A program made the position numbers and the translations under genes. Source: Mastigamoeba balamuthi (lineage: Eukaryota > Evosea > Mastigamoebida > Mastigamoebidae). From it: a stretch of DNA of 64,000 nt. Location: the NCBI GenBank assembly GCA_902651635.1, contig CACRSC010000010.1, forward strand, positions 365,914-429,913, given 5' to 3'. Position 1 is the stretch's first letter. Each line of letters opens with the position of its first letter. Positions 20,529 to 32,503 of this stretch are shown here, in pieces. A model generated the notes under the pieces. It was not told where the DNA came from. It worked only from the letters and a program-made list of their open reading frames with translations, and made no database searches.

Positions 20529-21470
20529 TTAGGCCGAGGTGACCTCCCAGCAGCGGATGACGTTGTCGGCGTGGCCCGAGTAGAGGGTCGTGCCGTCGGC
20601 GCTCCAGGCGAGGCTGAGGCAGTAGGGGGTCTTGTTGCGCGCCTCGAAGTCGGGGGCGGCGGCGGTGAGGTCGGCGACGACCTGCTTGTTCTCGAGGTCC
20701 CAGACGCGGAGGCCGTTGTTGGTCGCGGCGCAGAGCCAGTAGCGGTTGGGGCTGAAGGCGAGCGAGTGGATCTCCGAGCCCGCGCTGAGGCTGTAGAGGT
20801 GCTGGCCCTGGTTGAGGTCCCAGAGCATCGCGGTGCCGTCCTTGCCGCCCGACGCGCAGAGCGAGCCGTCAGGGCTGACCGTGACGGTGTTGACGTAGCC
20901 CGTGTGGCCGATGAGGTTGGTCTTGAGCTTGTACTTGTGCATGTCCCAGACCTTGACCAGGCGGTCCCAGCCACCCGACACGATCGCGGGCGCGTTGACG
21001 TTGGGCGAGAAGCGGACCGACGAGACCCACTCGGTGTGGCAGCCGTCGACGGCGGTGAACTTGCACTCGCCGAGGGTGTTCCAGAGCTTGACCGTCTTGT
21101 CGCGGGCGCCCGAGACAATCTGCCTGTTGTCGACGCTGAAGGCGACCGACAGCACGTCCTTGGTGTGGCTCTGGAAGCGGCGCGTCGTCAGGCCGGTGGT
21201 CAGGTCCCACAGGCGCATCGACGAGTCCCACGAGGCCGACAGGGCGAACTGGCCGTCGCTCGAGATGACGACGTCCTGCACAAAGTGCGAGTGGCCCTTG
21301 AGCGCGCGGAAGGGCAGGCCGTAGCGGCCCTGCTCGCGAGTCAGGTTCCACAGCATCACGGTCTTGTCGCGCGAGGCGGAGACGAGCATGTTGGGCTTCT
21401 CGGACGAGGTCGCGAGGCTGTTGACCCAGCCCTCGTGGCCCTCGAGGCGACCGCGCAGAACGAAAGACAT
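20529..21470 (-). CDS. RACK1: RACK1, ribosomal WD40 scaffold protein
   Basis: The 313-residue product is collinear with eukaryotic RACK1 (about 317) and has seven WD40 repeats. Hallmarks include [16 protein letters not shown] at the start, [79 protein letters not shown] and [19 protein letters not shown]1 sits on the 40S head near the mRNA exit and docks kinases. The coding region has no intron. Upstream, a CACT|GTGAGT donor near 21592 and an acceptor just before AGAGATG suggest a 5' UTR intron, which is common for ribosomal-protein-class genes. It converges with the Nudix gene. Confidence 0.97.
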   Translation of the reverse strand: MSFVLRGRLEGHEGWVNSLATSSEKPNMLVSASRDKTVMLWNLTREQGRYGLPFRALKGHSHFVQDVVISSDGQFALSASWDSSMRLWDLTTGLTTRRFQSHTKDVLSVAFSVDNRQIVSGARDKTVKLWNTLGECKFTAVDGCHTEWVSSVRFSPNVNAPAIVSGGWDRLVKVWDMHKYKLKTNLIGHTGYVNTVTVSPDGSLCASGGKDGTAMLWDLNQGQHLYSLSAGSEIHSLAFSPNRYWLCAATNNGLRVWDLENKQVVADLTAAAPDFEARNKTPYCLSLAWSADGTTLYSGHADNVIRCWEVTSA

Positions 21471-22102
21471 CTCTCTGGTGTTTGTGTGCCCGCCAAGTGA
21501 GCGAGTGCCATCGCCGCGGAGGTGAAATAGGGGAGGAAGGATGGAGGGATGGAGGGAGCGCGGAGGGGGAGAGGGAGGGGGGGACTCACAGTGGTGCTGG
21601 TGAACGAATCACGAAGGCCCTAGCGGAGCTCAAAGACACAGGAGAGAGGACGAAAGAAAACCCCCCGCTGCCCCGAGGAGAAAAAAATCGGGCCCGCCGC
21701 GACAGGATCGCGTCATCGTTGACGTCCGCGGCGTTTCGGGGGCGAAGGGTCGGGCGGAGAAAAAAGAACACACACCGCAAGGGGCCGCGAGGGAAAACCG
21801 CGAGCAGAGGGGCGCGGGGGCGATCTATCCAGATCGGCGGCGAAATGGCCGGCGCACCTCGATAACAAATTTAGAATGCCCGATGCTTAAATTCTGGAGA
21901 AGGCGGTTGCGGCGAGGGGGAGGGGGTGGCGGTGTGGGCCGAGGGGCGTTGGGGTGTGGGGCTGTGAGTGGCAGTGGGTGGGTGTGTTGCTGGCTGAACA
22001 GGTAGGGAATAGGCGTGCTCGGTCACTTTTACTGAGGGGTCGCACGCGACGACGGTCTTATCATCTCTAGCGACGACGAACACCCGCGCGGGCGGCGAGC
22101 GG
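21471..22102. other. RACK1 5' region and shared gap
   Basis: This holds the RACK1 leader with a likely UTR intron, its promoter, and the 3' side of the next minus-strand gene. A G-rich, purine-skewed tract runs at 21530-21590. No additional gene is supported. Confidence 0.4.
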
Positions 22103-22734
22103 TCACGTGAGGACCGCCGCCGACGACGACGGCGACGGCGACTTGACGGGCCCCGTCGGCGAGAGCCTGCGCTTTCGCTTGCGCGGCGTGCTGTGCGCGC
22201 GGTCGCGGTCCGACCGTATGCACTCTGCTATCTGGTCGCAGACCTTGCGCACGCGCTCGTCCTTGGTCGCCGTGTCCCCCATCTCCTGCGTTGTCAGGAA
22301 CGCCAGCACCTGTGCGCGCGCGCGTGTTAGCGGTGCGCCCGCGCAGGCCGGGTCGCACGAAGTTGTTCGACATGAAGGGGAACAGCGAGAGCGTCGTGGA
22401 ACCGCCGTAGATGCGCGTGGGGCAGGGGATCGTGCCCTGCTTGTCCGGCAGTATGCCCGAGCAGAGGCTCCGCGCCGCCTTGTCCAGCTGCTGCAGCGAC
22501 ATCGCCACCTCCGCCGCGTCCTCCTCAGCGAACCCCCTCTGGTACCTGCCCCCCTCCCTCGTGTGAGCCCGCGAGTGGGTCTCTCCCCCTCCCTCTGGGT
22601 GCGCACAGGATCTCGCCGGTGGCGGGGTTGAGGATCAGCCAGTCGGTCGATCCCGGGTAGATGGCGTTGACCTGCGACGCCCGCTCGTGTATGTGCCGGT
22701 GCAGCGTCGTCAGAGTGCTCCGTCCGTTTCCCAT
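22103..22734 (-). CDS. Small protein of unknown function, Roadblock/LC7-like layout
   Basis: Three exons (22734-22607, 22545-22359, 22309-22103) join in frame to about 173 residues. I do not recognise the family with confidence. The layout is a beta hairpin (DWLILNPATGEILYQRGF), a long helix (AEVAMSLQQLDKAARSL), and another beta pair (TRIYGGSTTLSLFPFMSNNF then VLAFLT). This is the strand-helix-strand order of Roadblock/LC7 and LAMTOR-type small scaffolds. The tail is basic (TPRKRKRRL) and Ser/Pro-rich, so it might carry a nuclear signal. It is divergent to CWC22 across a 470-bp gap. Intron donors are GT (CT|GTGCGC and TTC|GTGCGA). Confidence 0.6.
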
Positions 22735-23204
22735 GTCCGTTCCGTCGGGGGGCGTGTCTCTCTGTGCGCGCAAGCGGGGTTGGGGGTCGTCGGGAGGTGG
22801 TGGGGGGTGGGGGGGGGGGGGGGGCAGCGGGTCTGCGGGTCTGCGGGGGGAATAATAATTTCTTTTCCGAAATACGGCGGCGCCTGCACCTTTTGGCGGG
22901 CCGCTGGGGAAAGGGCGGGGATGGCGGCGCACGGGCTCGGGGGAGCTCGGTCGGGTGTGGCGAGCTGCGGGGGGCGGTGGGAGGCGGGCCAGGGAGGCGC
23001 GAGAGAGCGAGTAGAGTTTCCGCCGCGCGCAGATATAGATATTTCTGTCTTTTCAAAAAAGGGGGCGAGTGTCTGTCGGGGAAGATCTCCCGTGACGATA
23101 TCGCCGCGAATCTTCTTCTTTGCCCTTCGCGTCTTCTCTTTCGTTTTGCCTGCGCCGCGCGCAACGCCTGTGCGGGACAGTGTGCGCCGATTCCGACCAC
23201 CGCG
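22735..23204. promoter_or_regulatory. Shared divergent promoter region (unknown gene / CWC22)
   Basis: A 470-bp gap separates the start codons of two diverging genes. It contains a poly-G run (about 22808-22823) and an AT-rich core near 22850-22875. No clear TATA box is seen for CWC22. Confidence 0.4.
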
Positions 23205-25755
23205 ATGTCTACCGAGGTACGCGAGAAGGACAGGAGCCGCTCGGCCTCTCCCGCGCCGCCCCCGCGCCGCCGCTCGCGCTCGCGCCGCCGCCATTCCCGT
23301 TCCTCCTCGTCCTCGTCGTCTTCCTCCTCCTCATCATCGCCTTCGCGCTCGCCGCGCCGCTCGCGCCGCGCGCCCCCGCCCGCCAAGCGCTCGCGATCTG
23401 CAAATAGATCGGACAAATCCCGCTCGCGCTCGGGATCGCGCGATAATAAGCGCGCGCGCGCGCGGACCCCCGAGCGTCCGGCGGCGCCGTCGACGAGTGC
23501 GGACGCGGCGGCGAGCAAGGTGGCCGCGGGGCTGTACATCCCGCCGTCGAAGCTGGCGGCGCTGCGGGCGCAGGTGGCGGACAAGACGAGCGCCGAGTAC
23601 CAGCGGCTGAGTTGGGACGCGCTCAAGAAGTCGCTCAACGGGCTCGTCAACAAGGTCAGCGCCACCAACATCCGCAACATCGCCCCGGAGCTCTTCCGCG
23701 AGAACCTGCACCGCGGGCGCGGCCTGCTCTGCCGCTCGCTGATCAAGGCCCAGAACGCCTCGCCCAACTTCACGGGTGCGCCACGTCATAAGTGACGCTG
23801 GAAATACTGCCAGTGACGCAACGCAGGGGTTTCCCCAGGAAATCTGTCGCTGAATCTGCAGGGACAAAAATCTGCGACACTGCTGACCCAACTCTTCCTC
23901 CTCTCAACTCGCAGCCGTCTACGCGTCGCTCGTGGCGGTCGTCAACACCAAGGTGCCGGCCGTGGGCGAGCTGCTGCTGCACCGGCTGATCGACCAGTTC
24001 CGCAAGAGCTACAGGCGCAACTTCAAGCCGTCGCTGATCTCGAGCACGACGTTCCTGGCGCACCTGCTCAACCAGCAGGTCTGCACCGAGGTCCTGGGCC
24101 TCGAGCTGCTCGCGCTGCTGCTGGAGCGCCCGACAGAGGACAGCGTCGAGGTGGCCGTCGAGTTCGTGACCGAGTGCGGCTTCACGCTGCAGGAGCAGTC
24201 GCCGCGCGGGTTCAACGTGGTCTTCGAGAGCTTCAGGAACATACTGCACGAGGGCAAGATCGACCTCCGCGTGCAGTACATGATCGAGGAGCTCTTCACC
24301 CTGCGCAAGCGCGCGTTCGCGGGCCACGCGGGGGTGCCCCCGGAGCTGGACCTCGTCGAGGAGGAGGACCAGGTCGTGCACGACGTGGCCCTCGACATGG
24401 ACCTCGAGCTCCACGACGAGCTCAGTGCGCACACTCCCCACTCGCCAGCACCCCATTGCGCGACTCCTCTGCCAGGGGGTGGGGCAGATTCCACCCATTG
24501 TCTATGGATGTCTGCCTTGGTTTTTTTTCGCGGATGGCAGCTTAAGACATGCATAAGCCAAAGACGACTTCATTTGATTGCAAGTCAATCAAAACAAAAC
24601 ATACTTTTAAATCAGTCGGGTCAACATGAACATCGAGAGACAAACATTGCATCTCAACTCAACTCCACTGGGCGCAGACTTCTTCAAGTTTGACGACAAG
24701 TACGCCGAGAACGAGGAGGCGTGGAAGCAGGCGCGCATCGAGATCCTCGGCGACGACGACGAAGAGAACGCCGAGGGCGAGGACGGCGCCGACGACGAGG
24801 AGGGCGAAGAGGGTGACGAGGGCGAGGGCGACGAGGCGGCGGCAGCGGCAGCGTCAACGGCGACGGGAGGGACGCAGCTGATCTCGGACCAGACGGCGAC
24901 GGACCTGATCAACCTGAAGAAGACGATCTACCTGACGATCATGTCGTCGCTGGACTTTGAGGAGTGCGCGCACAAGCTGCTCAAGATGAAGTTCCCGCAG
25001 GGCCAGGAGATGGAGCTCTGCAAGATGATCATCGAGTGCTGCTGCCAGGAGCGCACGTACCTGCGCTTCTACGGGCTGCTGGCCGAGCGCTTCTGCAGGC
25101 TCGACCGCAACTACCAGGACCTCTACCAGGAGTGCTTCCTGCAGCAGTACTCGATGATCCACCACCTCGAGACGAACAAGCTGCGCAACGTCGCCAAGTT
25201 CTTTGCGCACCTGTTCCACAGCGACGCCATGCCGTGGGAGTCGATGCAGTTCATACACCTCAACGAGCAGGAGACGACGAGCTCGAGCCGCATCTTCATC
25301 AAGATCCTCTTCCAGGAGATCGCCGAGTACATGGGCCTCGCCAAGCTCAACACGCGCCTCAAGGAGCCCACGCTGCAGCCCTTCTTCGCGGGCCTCTTCC
25401 CCAGGGACAACCCGAGGAACACGCGCTTCTCGATCAACTTCTTCACCTCGATCGGCCTGGGTGGCCTTACGTGAGTGCTGCGTTGGGGCCCTGCACTCGC
25501 AGCTAACATTCGGGGACCACACACAACAGGGACGACCTGCGAGAGCACCTGAAGAACGCGCCGAAGCAGATCATGCAGCAGAAGGGAGAGGTCAGCTCGT
25601 CCAGCGACGACGACAGTTCAGAGCTCAGCTCGAGCACCGAGTCCTCCTCCTCGTCGAGCTTGTCTTCGTCGTCGTCCTCCACGTCGTCGTCGTCGTCGTC
25701 CGAGTCCGACAGCAAGCACAAGAAGAGGTCTCACAAACGCCAGCACTCGAAGTAA
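23205..25755 (+). CDS. CWC22: Pre-mRNA splicing factor CWC22
   Basis: CWC22 is a spliceosome component that escorts eIF4A3 to mRNA for exon-junction-complex loading. Four exons (23205-23775, 23915-24424, 24678-25470, 25530-25755) total 2,100 nt, 699 residues. The N-terminus is an RS domain. An MIF4G domain follows (from [20 protein letters not shown] through [17 protein letters not shown] and FEEL-type helices). A junction motif [15 protein letters not shown] is formed exactly by splicing exon 2 to 3, as in human LNVFK..ENEE. An acidic loop and the MA3 domain ([20 protein letters not shown]...[17 protein letters not shown]) come next, then a Ser-rich tail ending [10 protein letters not shown]. 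Intron 2 (253 nt) is longer and more AT-rich than its neighbours. All introns are GT-AG. Confidence 0.95.
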
Positions 25756-25917
25756 ATACCAGAGAGCACCCAATTGACAAGCAGCAACCCCCATGAAAAA
25801 AGGGTAGTTGGAAGGCACTGCTAGGTTGGTGGGTGAGCCCCACAGCGGGGCCCACAACAGTACAGCATTGCAGAATCGGGTGGTGGTGTGGAAAACGAGG
25901 GCGCAAAAACTTTGTGC

Positions 25918-28207
25918 TTAGGGGTTGCTTTGATATAGTGGATTGTCCATAAAGAAGATATCCTGGTAGTCGCCCGACGACAAGCCCAGCCCATCGCCCC
26001 CGCCCTGAAAGTCCACAGGCACCGACAGGTCGCCCAGCCCGTCCGCGAGCGCTGGCTGCTCGATCAGGGACGCCGTGCCGTCGGCCTCTGTGTCCTTGAG
26101 AGCAGTCATGTCGGCCCTGTCGCTGCCGCTGCTGCCGCTGCCCAGCACACTCGCGGACGCGGCCTCTGTCAGCTGCTCCACGTGCTCCACGTGGTCCAGC
26201 GCCCCCTGCGACACGTACGCAGCGTCGGCAGCGTGCTGCTGCTGCTCGGGCTGCACAGAGGCAGCGGCAGCGGCAGCAGCAGCAGCGGCCGCAGCGGCGG
26301 CGACGTGCAGGCGCGGCTGCACAGCCTGCGGCTGCACGGGCGACGGGTCCTGCACAGGCGGCGGGGGAGGCCCCTGCTGCTGCACAGGCGTCGCGGGTGC
26401 CCCCTGCCTCCGTCGCCGCTGCTGGTCCGGCGTGATCCTCGACGCCATGTTGGCCCCCCGCGTCCTCGTGTGGGCGAGTGCAGCAGCAGGCACGGCGGCG
26501 GCAGCAGCGGGGGTGGCCACGAGGGGCTGGCACTGCAGCAGGACGGGGTGCTGCAGCTGGTGCTGCTGCTCAAGGGAGGACAGCTCGGGCACCCACTGCG
26601 CAATCTGCGCCATCTGCGGTGTGCGCAGCGCCTGTCGCTGCTGCTGCTGCGCCGTGTGGCGCTGGAGCAGCTGCGCGAACAGCTGCTGGGGCGTCAGGCC
26701 CTCCTGCACGCGTATGCCGCTGTCAGCCACAGCCTGCTGCATCTGCGCGTGCACTGCTTGCTGTTGTTGCTGCTGCTGCTGCTGTGCGTACGCCACATGC
26801 GCTGCATGCGCTGCGGCCTCCACCATCTGCTGCTGCTGCTGCTGTTGCTGTTGCTGCGCGGGGCTGTGGACGGGGGTCGTCTGCTGCTCGGCGTCGCAGT
26901 GGGGAGCGGGGGCCATCCCCTGCTGCTGCTGCTGTTGCTGCTGCATGATGTAGAGCTGCTGCTGCTGCTGTTGCTGCTGCGGGTGTATGACGCTGTAGCC
27001 CGGGCGCACGACGACCATGTCGAGGCTGGGCCGCCCGTCGTGGTCGACGACGAGCCTGTGCGTCTCGTGCGCGCGCACGACCGCGCCGTCGCGGCGCACG
27101 TAGTACTGCTCGAGCTCGATGGCGTCGTTGGCGCCCGCGCGCTGCACCGCCCGCTGCAGGGCGGCCATCGTCTGCATGGCCGCTCCCGCGTGCACGATGC
27201 GGTGCCACGGCACGCCGACGATCTCGGCCTCGTCGCACGACAGCATCTCGCAGAACTTGCGGCTCGCGCTCACGACGGCCGCGGGCCTCCGGGCCAGGTC
27301 GAAGCAGACGACCGACACGCCGCCCGCGGCCCCCTCGCCGTCGTCGAGCAGCAGCGCCGACTCGGGCGCCTGCGCTGCCGCTGCCGCCTTCTTCTCCTGC
27401 AGCTGCAGCTGCGGCGTCGGGTTCGGGCTCTCGTCCGACGGCGCGATCGCCGGCGACGGCGCCGCCGACGGGGGCCCCGGCGCCGTCAGGTACCTCACGC
27501 CCCCCGCCGGCACGATCTGCGGGGGCGCCGGCAGCGCCAGCTGCTGCGGGGCCTGCGACATCTGCTGCTGGCGAGCGAAGACGCCCGCGGCTGCGATGGC
27601 CGCCTGCTGCTGCTGCTGCTGCTGCTGGTGCTGCTGGCTGGCCGCGCTGCGCATGCGCTCGACGGCGCTGGCCGCGAGGGCGTACTCGAGGCGCTCGTTC
27701 TGGCGCCGCAGCGAGGCCACGTCGTCGAGCAGCTTCTTCTGCTCGCGCTTCATCGACATGAGCTCCTGCAGTATGAACGTCGGGTCCATCTGGGGGACGC
27801 GTTTGGCGGCGGGTTACGACGGGTTGCGACGGCTCTGGCGCGCGATTCGCGGGGTGGGCGAGGGGGTGCCTTGGATCGCAGGGACGGTGAGGAGCCGCCG
27901 GGGCTCGATTCCGAGGGCGGCGAGGTCGAGGAGCTGTGGGCGAGGTGCATGCGCTTGTTGATCGACTCGGCGCTCAGGCACATGTGCGGCACCTGCAGCT
28001 CGCGGCACCGCGAGCACGGGGACTCGCCGTCGCAGTCGACCTTGGCCTTCTGCTCCTCAGGAAACGCGGTGGGGGCGGCGGGAGGGGCGAAAAACGCGCA
28101 AGGAAAACCCGCTGGCGTGGTGAGATATTTTGTTCACTTTTCCCCCGGCACTGAGAGACACGCACGAGGCAGAGGAAGCACGCCGAGTGTGCACCGCGGC
28201 GCTTCAT
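25918..28207 (-). CDS. Zn2Cys6 - coiled coil - PAS transcription factor, poly-Gln rich
   Basis: Three exons (28207-28166, 28049-27870, 27789-25918) give about 697 residues. Splicing exon 1 to 2 creates CFLCLKAKVDCDGESPCSRC, continuing to a sixth Cys, with spacing C-x2-C-x6-C-x5-C-x2-C-x8-C. That is the fungal binuclear zinc cluster, a DNA-binding domain. Intron 2 uses a GC donor (CCAAG|GCACCC). Exon 3 begins MDPTFILQELMSM and forms a coiled coil (KKLLDDVASLRRQNERLEYAL). A PAS domain follows at about residues 230-340 (ASRKFCEMLSCDEAEIVGV...). Then come Gln and Ala runs and an acidic aromatic end (YQDIFFMDNPLYQ), a plausible activation domain. The Zn2Cys6-plus-PAS order matches fungal AcuK/ERT1-type regulators of gluconeogenesis. 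Target genes are unknown. The first Met could be further upstream (28495 or 28351). Confidence 0.8.
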
Positions 28208-28770
28208 TGCTGGCGGTGCGCGCGAGGGTTCCGCGGAGGGGCGGTGGCGGTAGCGAGTGCCTGCGAGCGGTCCGCGCGCCAACCCCGATTTTTTTCCCAC
28301 CGCGGGCGGCGTATACCTTTTTCTTATGTAGACAAATCTCTGATCTGCCATCTCATCTCTTAGGGCCACTGAGATTCTCGAATCCGCCCGCCGGGCGAAT
28401 CCGGGGCCCGGGCGGTTGAACAAGGAAGCCCGGGCCGGGGTGTGCGCCCCCCCCAAGGCGCGCGCTGGTCGCCGGGTGGCCCCGAAAGGAACCACTTTCC
28501 CCGATTTGGGTGCCGAGGGCTGAATATCTAGCCAATACGGGAGAGCAGCGGGGCGATGCCGGGGGTTGCCCGGCGCTTCTGCAGTTCGACGCTCCTTCGC
28601 TCACCCGTCGATATCGCACCGCGAGCCGGGACCCTCGCCCGCTTGCAATACGGAGCCAGTTCCACCAGCGTCCCTCCGGGTTCCCGAACAGGAAAGAGGA
28701 ACCTGCCCTCTACCCCCCAGAAGATACCGAAATCTCCGCCAATTTCTCGTGTCTCGCCTCGGATCGCAAT
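28208..28770. promoter_or_regulatory. Divergent promoter region (Zn2Cys6 factor / SH3 protein)
   Basis: A 563-bp gap separates two diverging start codons. A CCAAT box lies near 28533 on the plus strand. An open frame on the minus strand continues upstream of the transcription-factor Met but has no recognisable domain. Confidence 0.35.
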
Positions 28771-31700
28771 ATGAAACGCGCTGTCTGCCTCTTCACCTAC
28801 AAGGGCGAGGGCCCGGGCCAGGCGACGCTGGCCGAGGGCGACGTCGTCGAGAGCTCCCCCAGCGGCCCCGGGTGGTCGACCGTCTCCTCCCACGGCGCCC
28901 GCCGCGGCCTCTTCCCCAGCAGCTACCTCGCCGACGTCTCTGAGCCCCCGGCGTCGGTTCTCTACGCCGTCGCGGCCTACGACTACGCTTCCACCGGCGC
29001 GGGGCAGCTGTCCTTCAAGGCGGGGGCCGTGGTCGAGGCCGGCGCGCCCGCGGGGAGCCCCGGGTGGCGCCTGGGCCGCGTCGTGGGCTCGGCGCAGGGC
29101 AAACAGCCGCCGGCCGCCTATCCGGAGAGCTACGCGCCCGGGGCCCGCGCGGCGACGCTGGCGCTCGCGCTCTTCGACTGGCCGGCGGCCGGGGCGGCGC
29201 CGTCGGCGGGCGAGCTGGCGCTGAAGAAGTGGGCGTCGGTGTGGGTCGTCCGGAGCGACGGCGACTGGTGGACGGGCGTCGCGGCCAACGAGGACCGCGC
29301 CGGCAGGTTCCCGCGGACATACGTCCGGGAAATGCCTGCGATGACGCCACGGGCGCCCGCGGCGGCCGCGGCTGCCGGCGGAGGCCCCCCGCCGCCCCTG
29401 CCCGCAGGCGGGGCCCACCCGCACTCTACTCCCCGCGGGGCGACGGGCCCCGCGCAACCGCAGAGAGCAGCGAGCGACCAGCTTCCCGCCGCGGCCCCCG
29501 CAACCTCTCCCGCGGCCCCTATCGCTGCCCCCGCGGCCTCGGCGGCACCCGCGGCACCCGTGGCCTCGGAGGCGCCCGCGAGCAGCGTCAAGGCGAGGGC
29601 CGCGCTCTTCGGGGGCGCCCAGGCGAAGCCGGGAGCGGCGACTGGGCCCGCGCAGGCCACCGCGGCCCCGACAACCGCAGCCGCGCAGTTGACCGCGGCC
29701 CCCGCGCCGGCGCCGCCGCCCCCGCCAGCGCCGCCGGCCCCCGCGCCGGCAGCGGCAGCGACCTTGCAGGTGCCCCAGCAGCGCCAGACGCTGGCGCCGC
29801 CCGCGGTCTCTGTCAGCAAGCCGCCGCAGCCGCAGGCCTCCGCGGGGCAGCAAATGCAGGCGCCCGCGCCAGCGACAGCAGCGGCGGCGTCGTCGTCGCT
29901 GAGGGGGCAGCTGCTGGCGGCGCAGAAGAGCAACGGAGCGGGCGCAGCGCAGCCGCCGTCGCAGGCAGCCAGCGGCGGTGCTGCGCTGCTGGTGCCCACT
30001 GCGCCGCCCAGGGAGCCCGAGGACGCGGGCGCCGAGCTCGGGTCCTCGACGCACTCGGTCGTCGTCAGGACCGACCCCGAGAGCGGCGAGGAGGGCGCGG
30101 AGGTGGACCCCGTCAGCCTCGCGGCCGCCAACAAGCGCGACGGGGGCAGCAAACCCAAGTCGTTCATGGACCTCCTCAACGCCGGAGCCGCCGAGGCCGA
30201 GGACGCGGAGGAGGAGGGCGACGACGAGGGGGACTACGACGAGGAGGACGCGGGGGAGGAGGTGGCGACGCCGAGCCCCGTGAGGAAGAACTCGCTGGGG
30301 CTCGTGCCGCTGATCGACACGGCCAAGGCGCAGGCCGAGAGCGACGAGGGCAGGATGGCCGCGGTGGCCACGTCGCAGCCCTCGTCGTTCATGAGCTTCC
30401 TGCACCGCAGCCCCTCGGACGCCGCAGCCGCCGCGGCAGCAGCGACGGCGGGGGCCAACGCGGGAGCCGGCCACGCGCGCCGGCCCAGCAAGGCGGTGCC
30501 TGTCGACGCACGCCTGGCGGCAGCAGAGGAGGAGGAGGAGGATGAGGAGGAGGGCGAGGACTACGACGACGACGAAGAAGACGACGGAGGCGGCGCTGAG
30601 GAGCTGACTGAAGGGGAAGAGTCGTTCGACAGCGAGGACGGCGAGCGCCCGCGCCCCTACGCCCGCAGGCCCTCGGTCTGCGCCACCAGCGCCCAGAGGC
30701 CGCGTCCGGCGCTCGCAGCAGCAGTCGGCGCGGCGGACACATCTGGCGGCGAGAGCTCGAGAGACCAGCTGTGGCACTCCTACGACGGCCGCAGGGCCCG
30801 AGGCAGTACGACGGCGGCTGCAGCGGCTCAGCAGCAGCAGCAGCGGCAGCTGCAGGAGGCGCTGCACAAGAGGGACGCGAAGCTCGCGGCGGCGCGGAAG
30901 CTGGTCGCGGAGCTCGAGGGGCAGCTCGAGGACCAGCAGGCGGCGATGGAGTCCGAGGCCGCCGCGCGGGACAGGGCCGAGCGCGAGGTCCGGAGGCTCG
31001 AGGCGAGCGTCGCGCAGCTGCAGGCCAAGTGCGCGCGCGAGCAGCGCGAGCGCCAGGCCGTCGAGGAGCGCAGGTACCGCGTGCGCGAGAAGCTGCGCAG
31101 CGCGCGGGCGCAGCTCGAGGCCGCGCGGGCCGTGGGCGAGGGCACCATCGAGCTGGGCAAGCGGCTCCCTCGCGAGACCCGCGAGCGTGCGGCCGTCACG
31201 CGGCAGCGCGACGAGCTGCTGGCAGGGGCGCAGCGGGCCAACGAGGAGCTCGAGAGGGAGCACGCGGCGCTGCTGCTCGCCAAGGACGAGGCGCAGCGCC
31301 TCGCGGCGACGCTGCGGCGGGCCGAGGGCAAGGCCTCGTCGGTGCTCGAGCGCCTCGTGTCGGCGGGGCTCTACGAGATCCCCGAGGGCTCTGGCGAGAC
31401 GATCGACGCTGTGCTGCAGGACCTCGAGGACGCAGTCGAGGCAGCGGTGAGTCCCCCAGCAGAGCAGCCGCTTCCCACCGCACTGAGCTCTACCCGGGCA
31501 GCTGAGCGAGCAGGACGTCATGAGGGCCGAGCTGGACGTCAGGGCCAAGCAGCTCACGTCGTGCGCGGCCGCAGTGTCGCAGCTGGACCGCGTGCGCGCG
31601 CGCGTGCTCGAGGAGGCGGCGCGCAGGCAGGAGCTCGAGGGCGAGCGCAGGCGCGACGAGGACCGCCTGCGCTCGGCGTCTGCCGAGGTCGAGGAGCTGC

Positions 31701-31975
31701 GGGCCACGGCGGAGCGCCTGGCGTCGGAGCTGCGGCGGAGGGACGACGCGCTGGCGGCGTTCAGGGACCTCGACTCGCAGGTGCGCGTGCTGAGGCAGCG
31801 GTGCGCGGTCGAGGCCAAGGGGCGGGCGGACCTCGAGGCGAGGAACTCGCGGCTCGAGGCGGAGCTGCACACGCTGCAGGCCACAGCGTCGCTCATGCCC
31901 ATGCCGGTGCCAGCGTTGCCAAGGGCGCGGCCGCTGACCTCGGCGAGCTCGGTGCCACCAAACAGAGGATTCTGA
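28771..31975 (+). CDS. Triple-SH3 coiled-coil adaptor protein
   Basis: Two exons (28771-31446, 31502-31975) encode 1,049 residues. Three SH3 domains lie at the N-terminus: MKRAVCLFTYKGEGPG...GLFPSSYL, YAVAAYDYASTGAGQLSF..., and ALALFDWPAAGAAP...GDWWTGV...GRFPRTYV. The middle (about residues 190-680) is low-complexity Ala/Pro and acidic, with two similar short motifs, KSFMDLL and SSFMSFLH. From about residue 690 to the end is a heptad-rich coiled coil that continues across the intron (LSEQDVMRAELDVRAKQL). The design suggests an actin or membrane-traffic scaffold binding proline-rich partners. SH3 domain 2 is the most diverged. I recognise no named ortholog. The long antisense open frame here is an effect of GC-rich codons. 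Confidence 0.82.
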
Positions 31976-32503
31976 AGACTGCAGGTTTCTTTGTGCTCTT
32001 GGACACGATGTCTCTGTAATAGCGGTAAGGGAATCGAGAGAAGAACATGAAACACGAGATCTCCAGTTCCCATTTCAACGACACAGTGTTGCTGCGTTGC
32101 CGGAGGTGAACTGTTTTCTTCCACAAACGCTCCCGTATGCATACAGGATCTCGAAATGCGATGCTCGTGTCCACAGGCAGCGATAACCAATATGCTCGGA
32201 GAATCTTGATGGATTTTTTCAGGGCACTCACAGCCACATCGAGGCACGAGCAGGGACTCTGATTCCTTTGAGCTGAATTATATGGGGTATGGAACAATGG
32301 AAAACGGGACGGGTTGTGGATGCCAACTCTGGAAGCTTGGAGGCAATCTGCTTGGAAGAGGCAGCCTCGGGTGATCTTCACTAACGCTTTCTGTCGACTT
32401 CTTTGCCTGGAATTGCCATAATGCCATCTCACGAGGGATTGTGGCCTTTTTAAGACAGAAGAAGTGCGCCGGACTCACAATTAAATCGAAGCAACAGTCG
32501 TAA
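31976..32503. other. Intergenic, no gene seen
   Basis: This holds the 3' UTR of the SH3 gene and the promoter of the next gene, both plus strand. It is more AT-rich than its neighbours. No element or RNA gene was recognised. Confidence 0.4.

Noticed and set aside
22103-23773. 556-codon minus-strand frame over CWC22 exon 1 and the gap
   Set aside because: Only its last part coincides with a real exon. The rest is antisense to the CWC22 RS domain and promoter.
28528-32247. 1,239-codon open frame on the minus strand
   Set aside because: It is antisense to the SH3 coiled-coil gene, Arg/Leu-rich and without domains. GC-rich codons remove stops on the opposite strand. The plus-strand SH3 motifs and intron are decisive.
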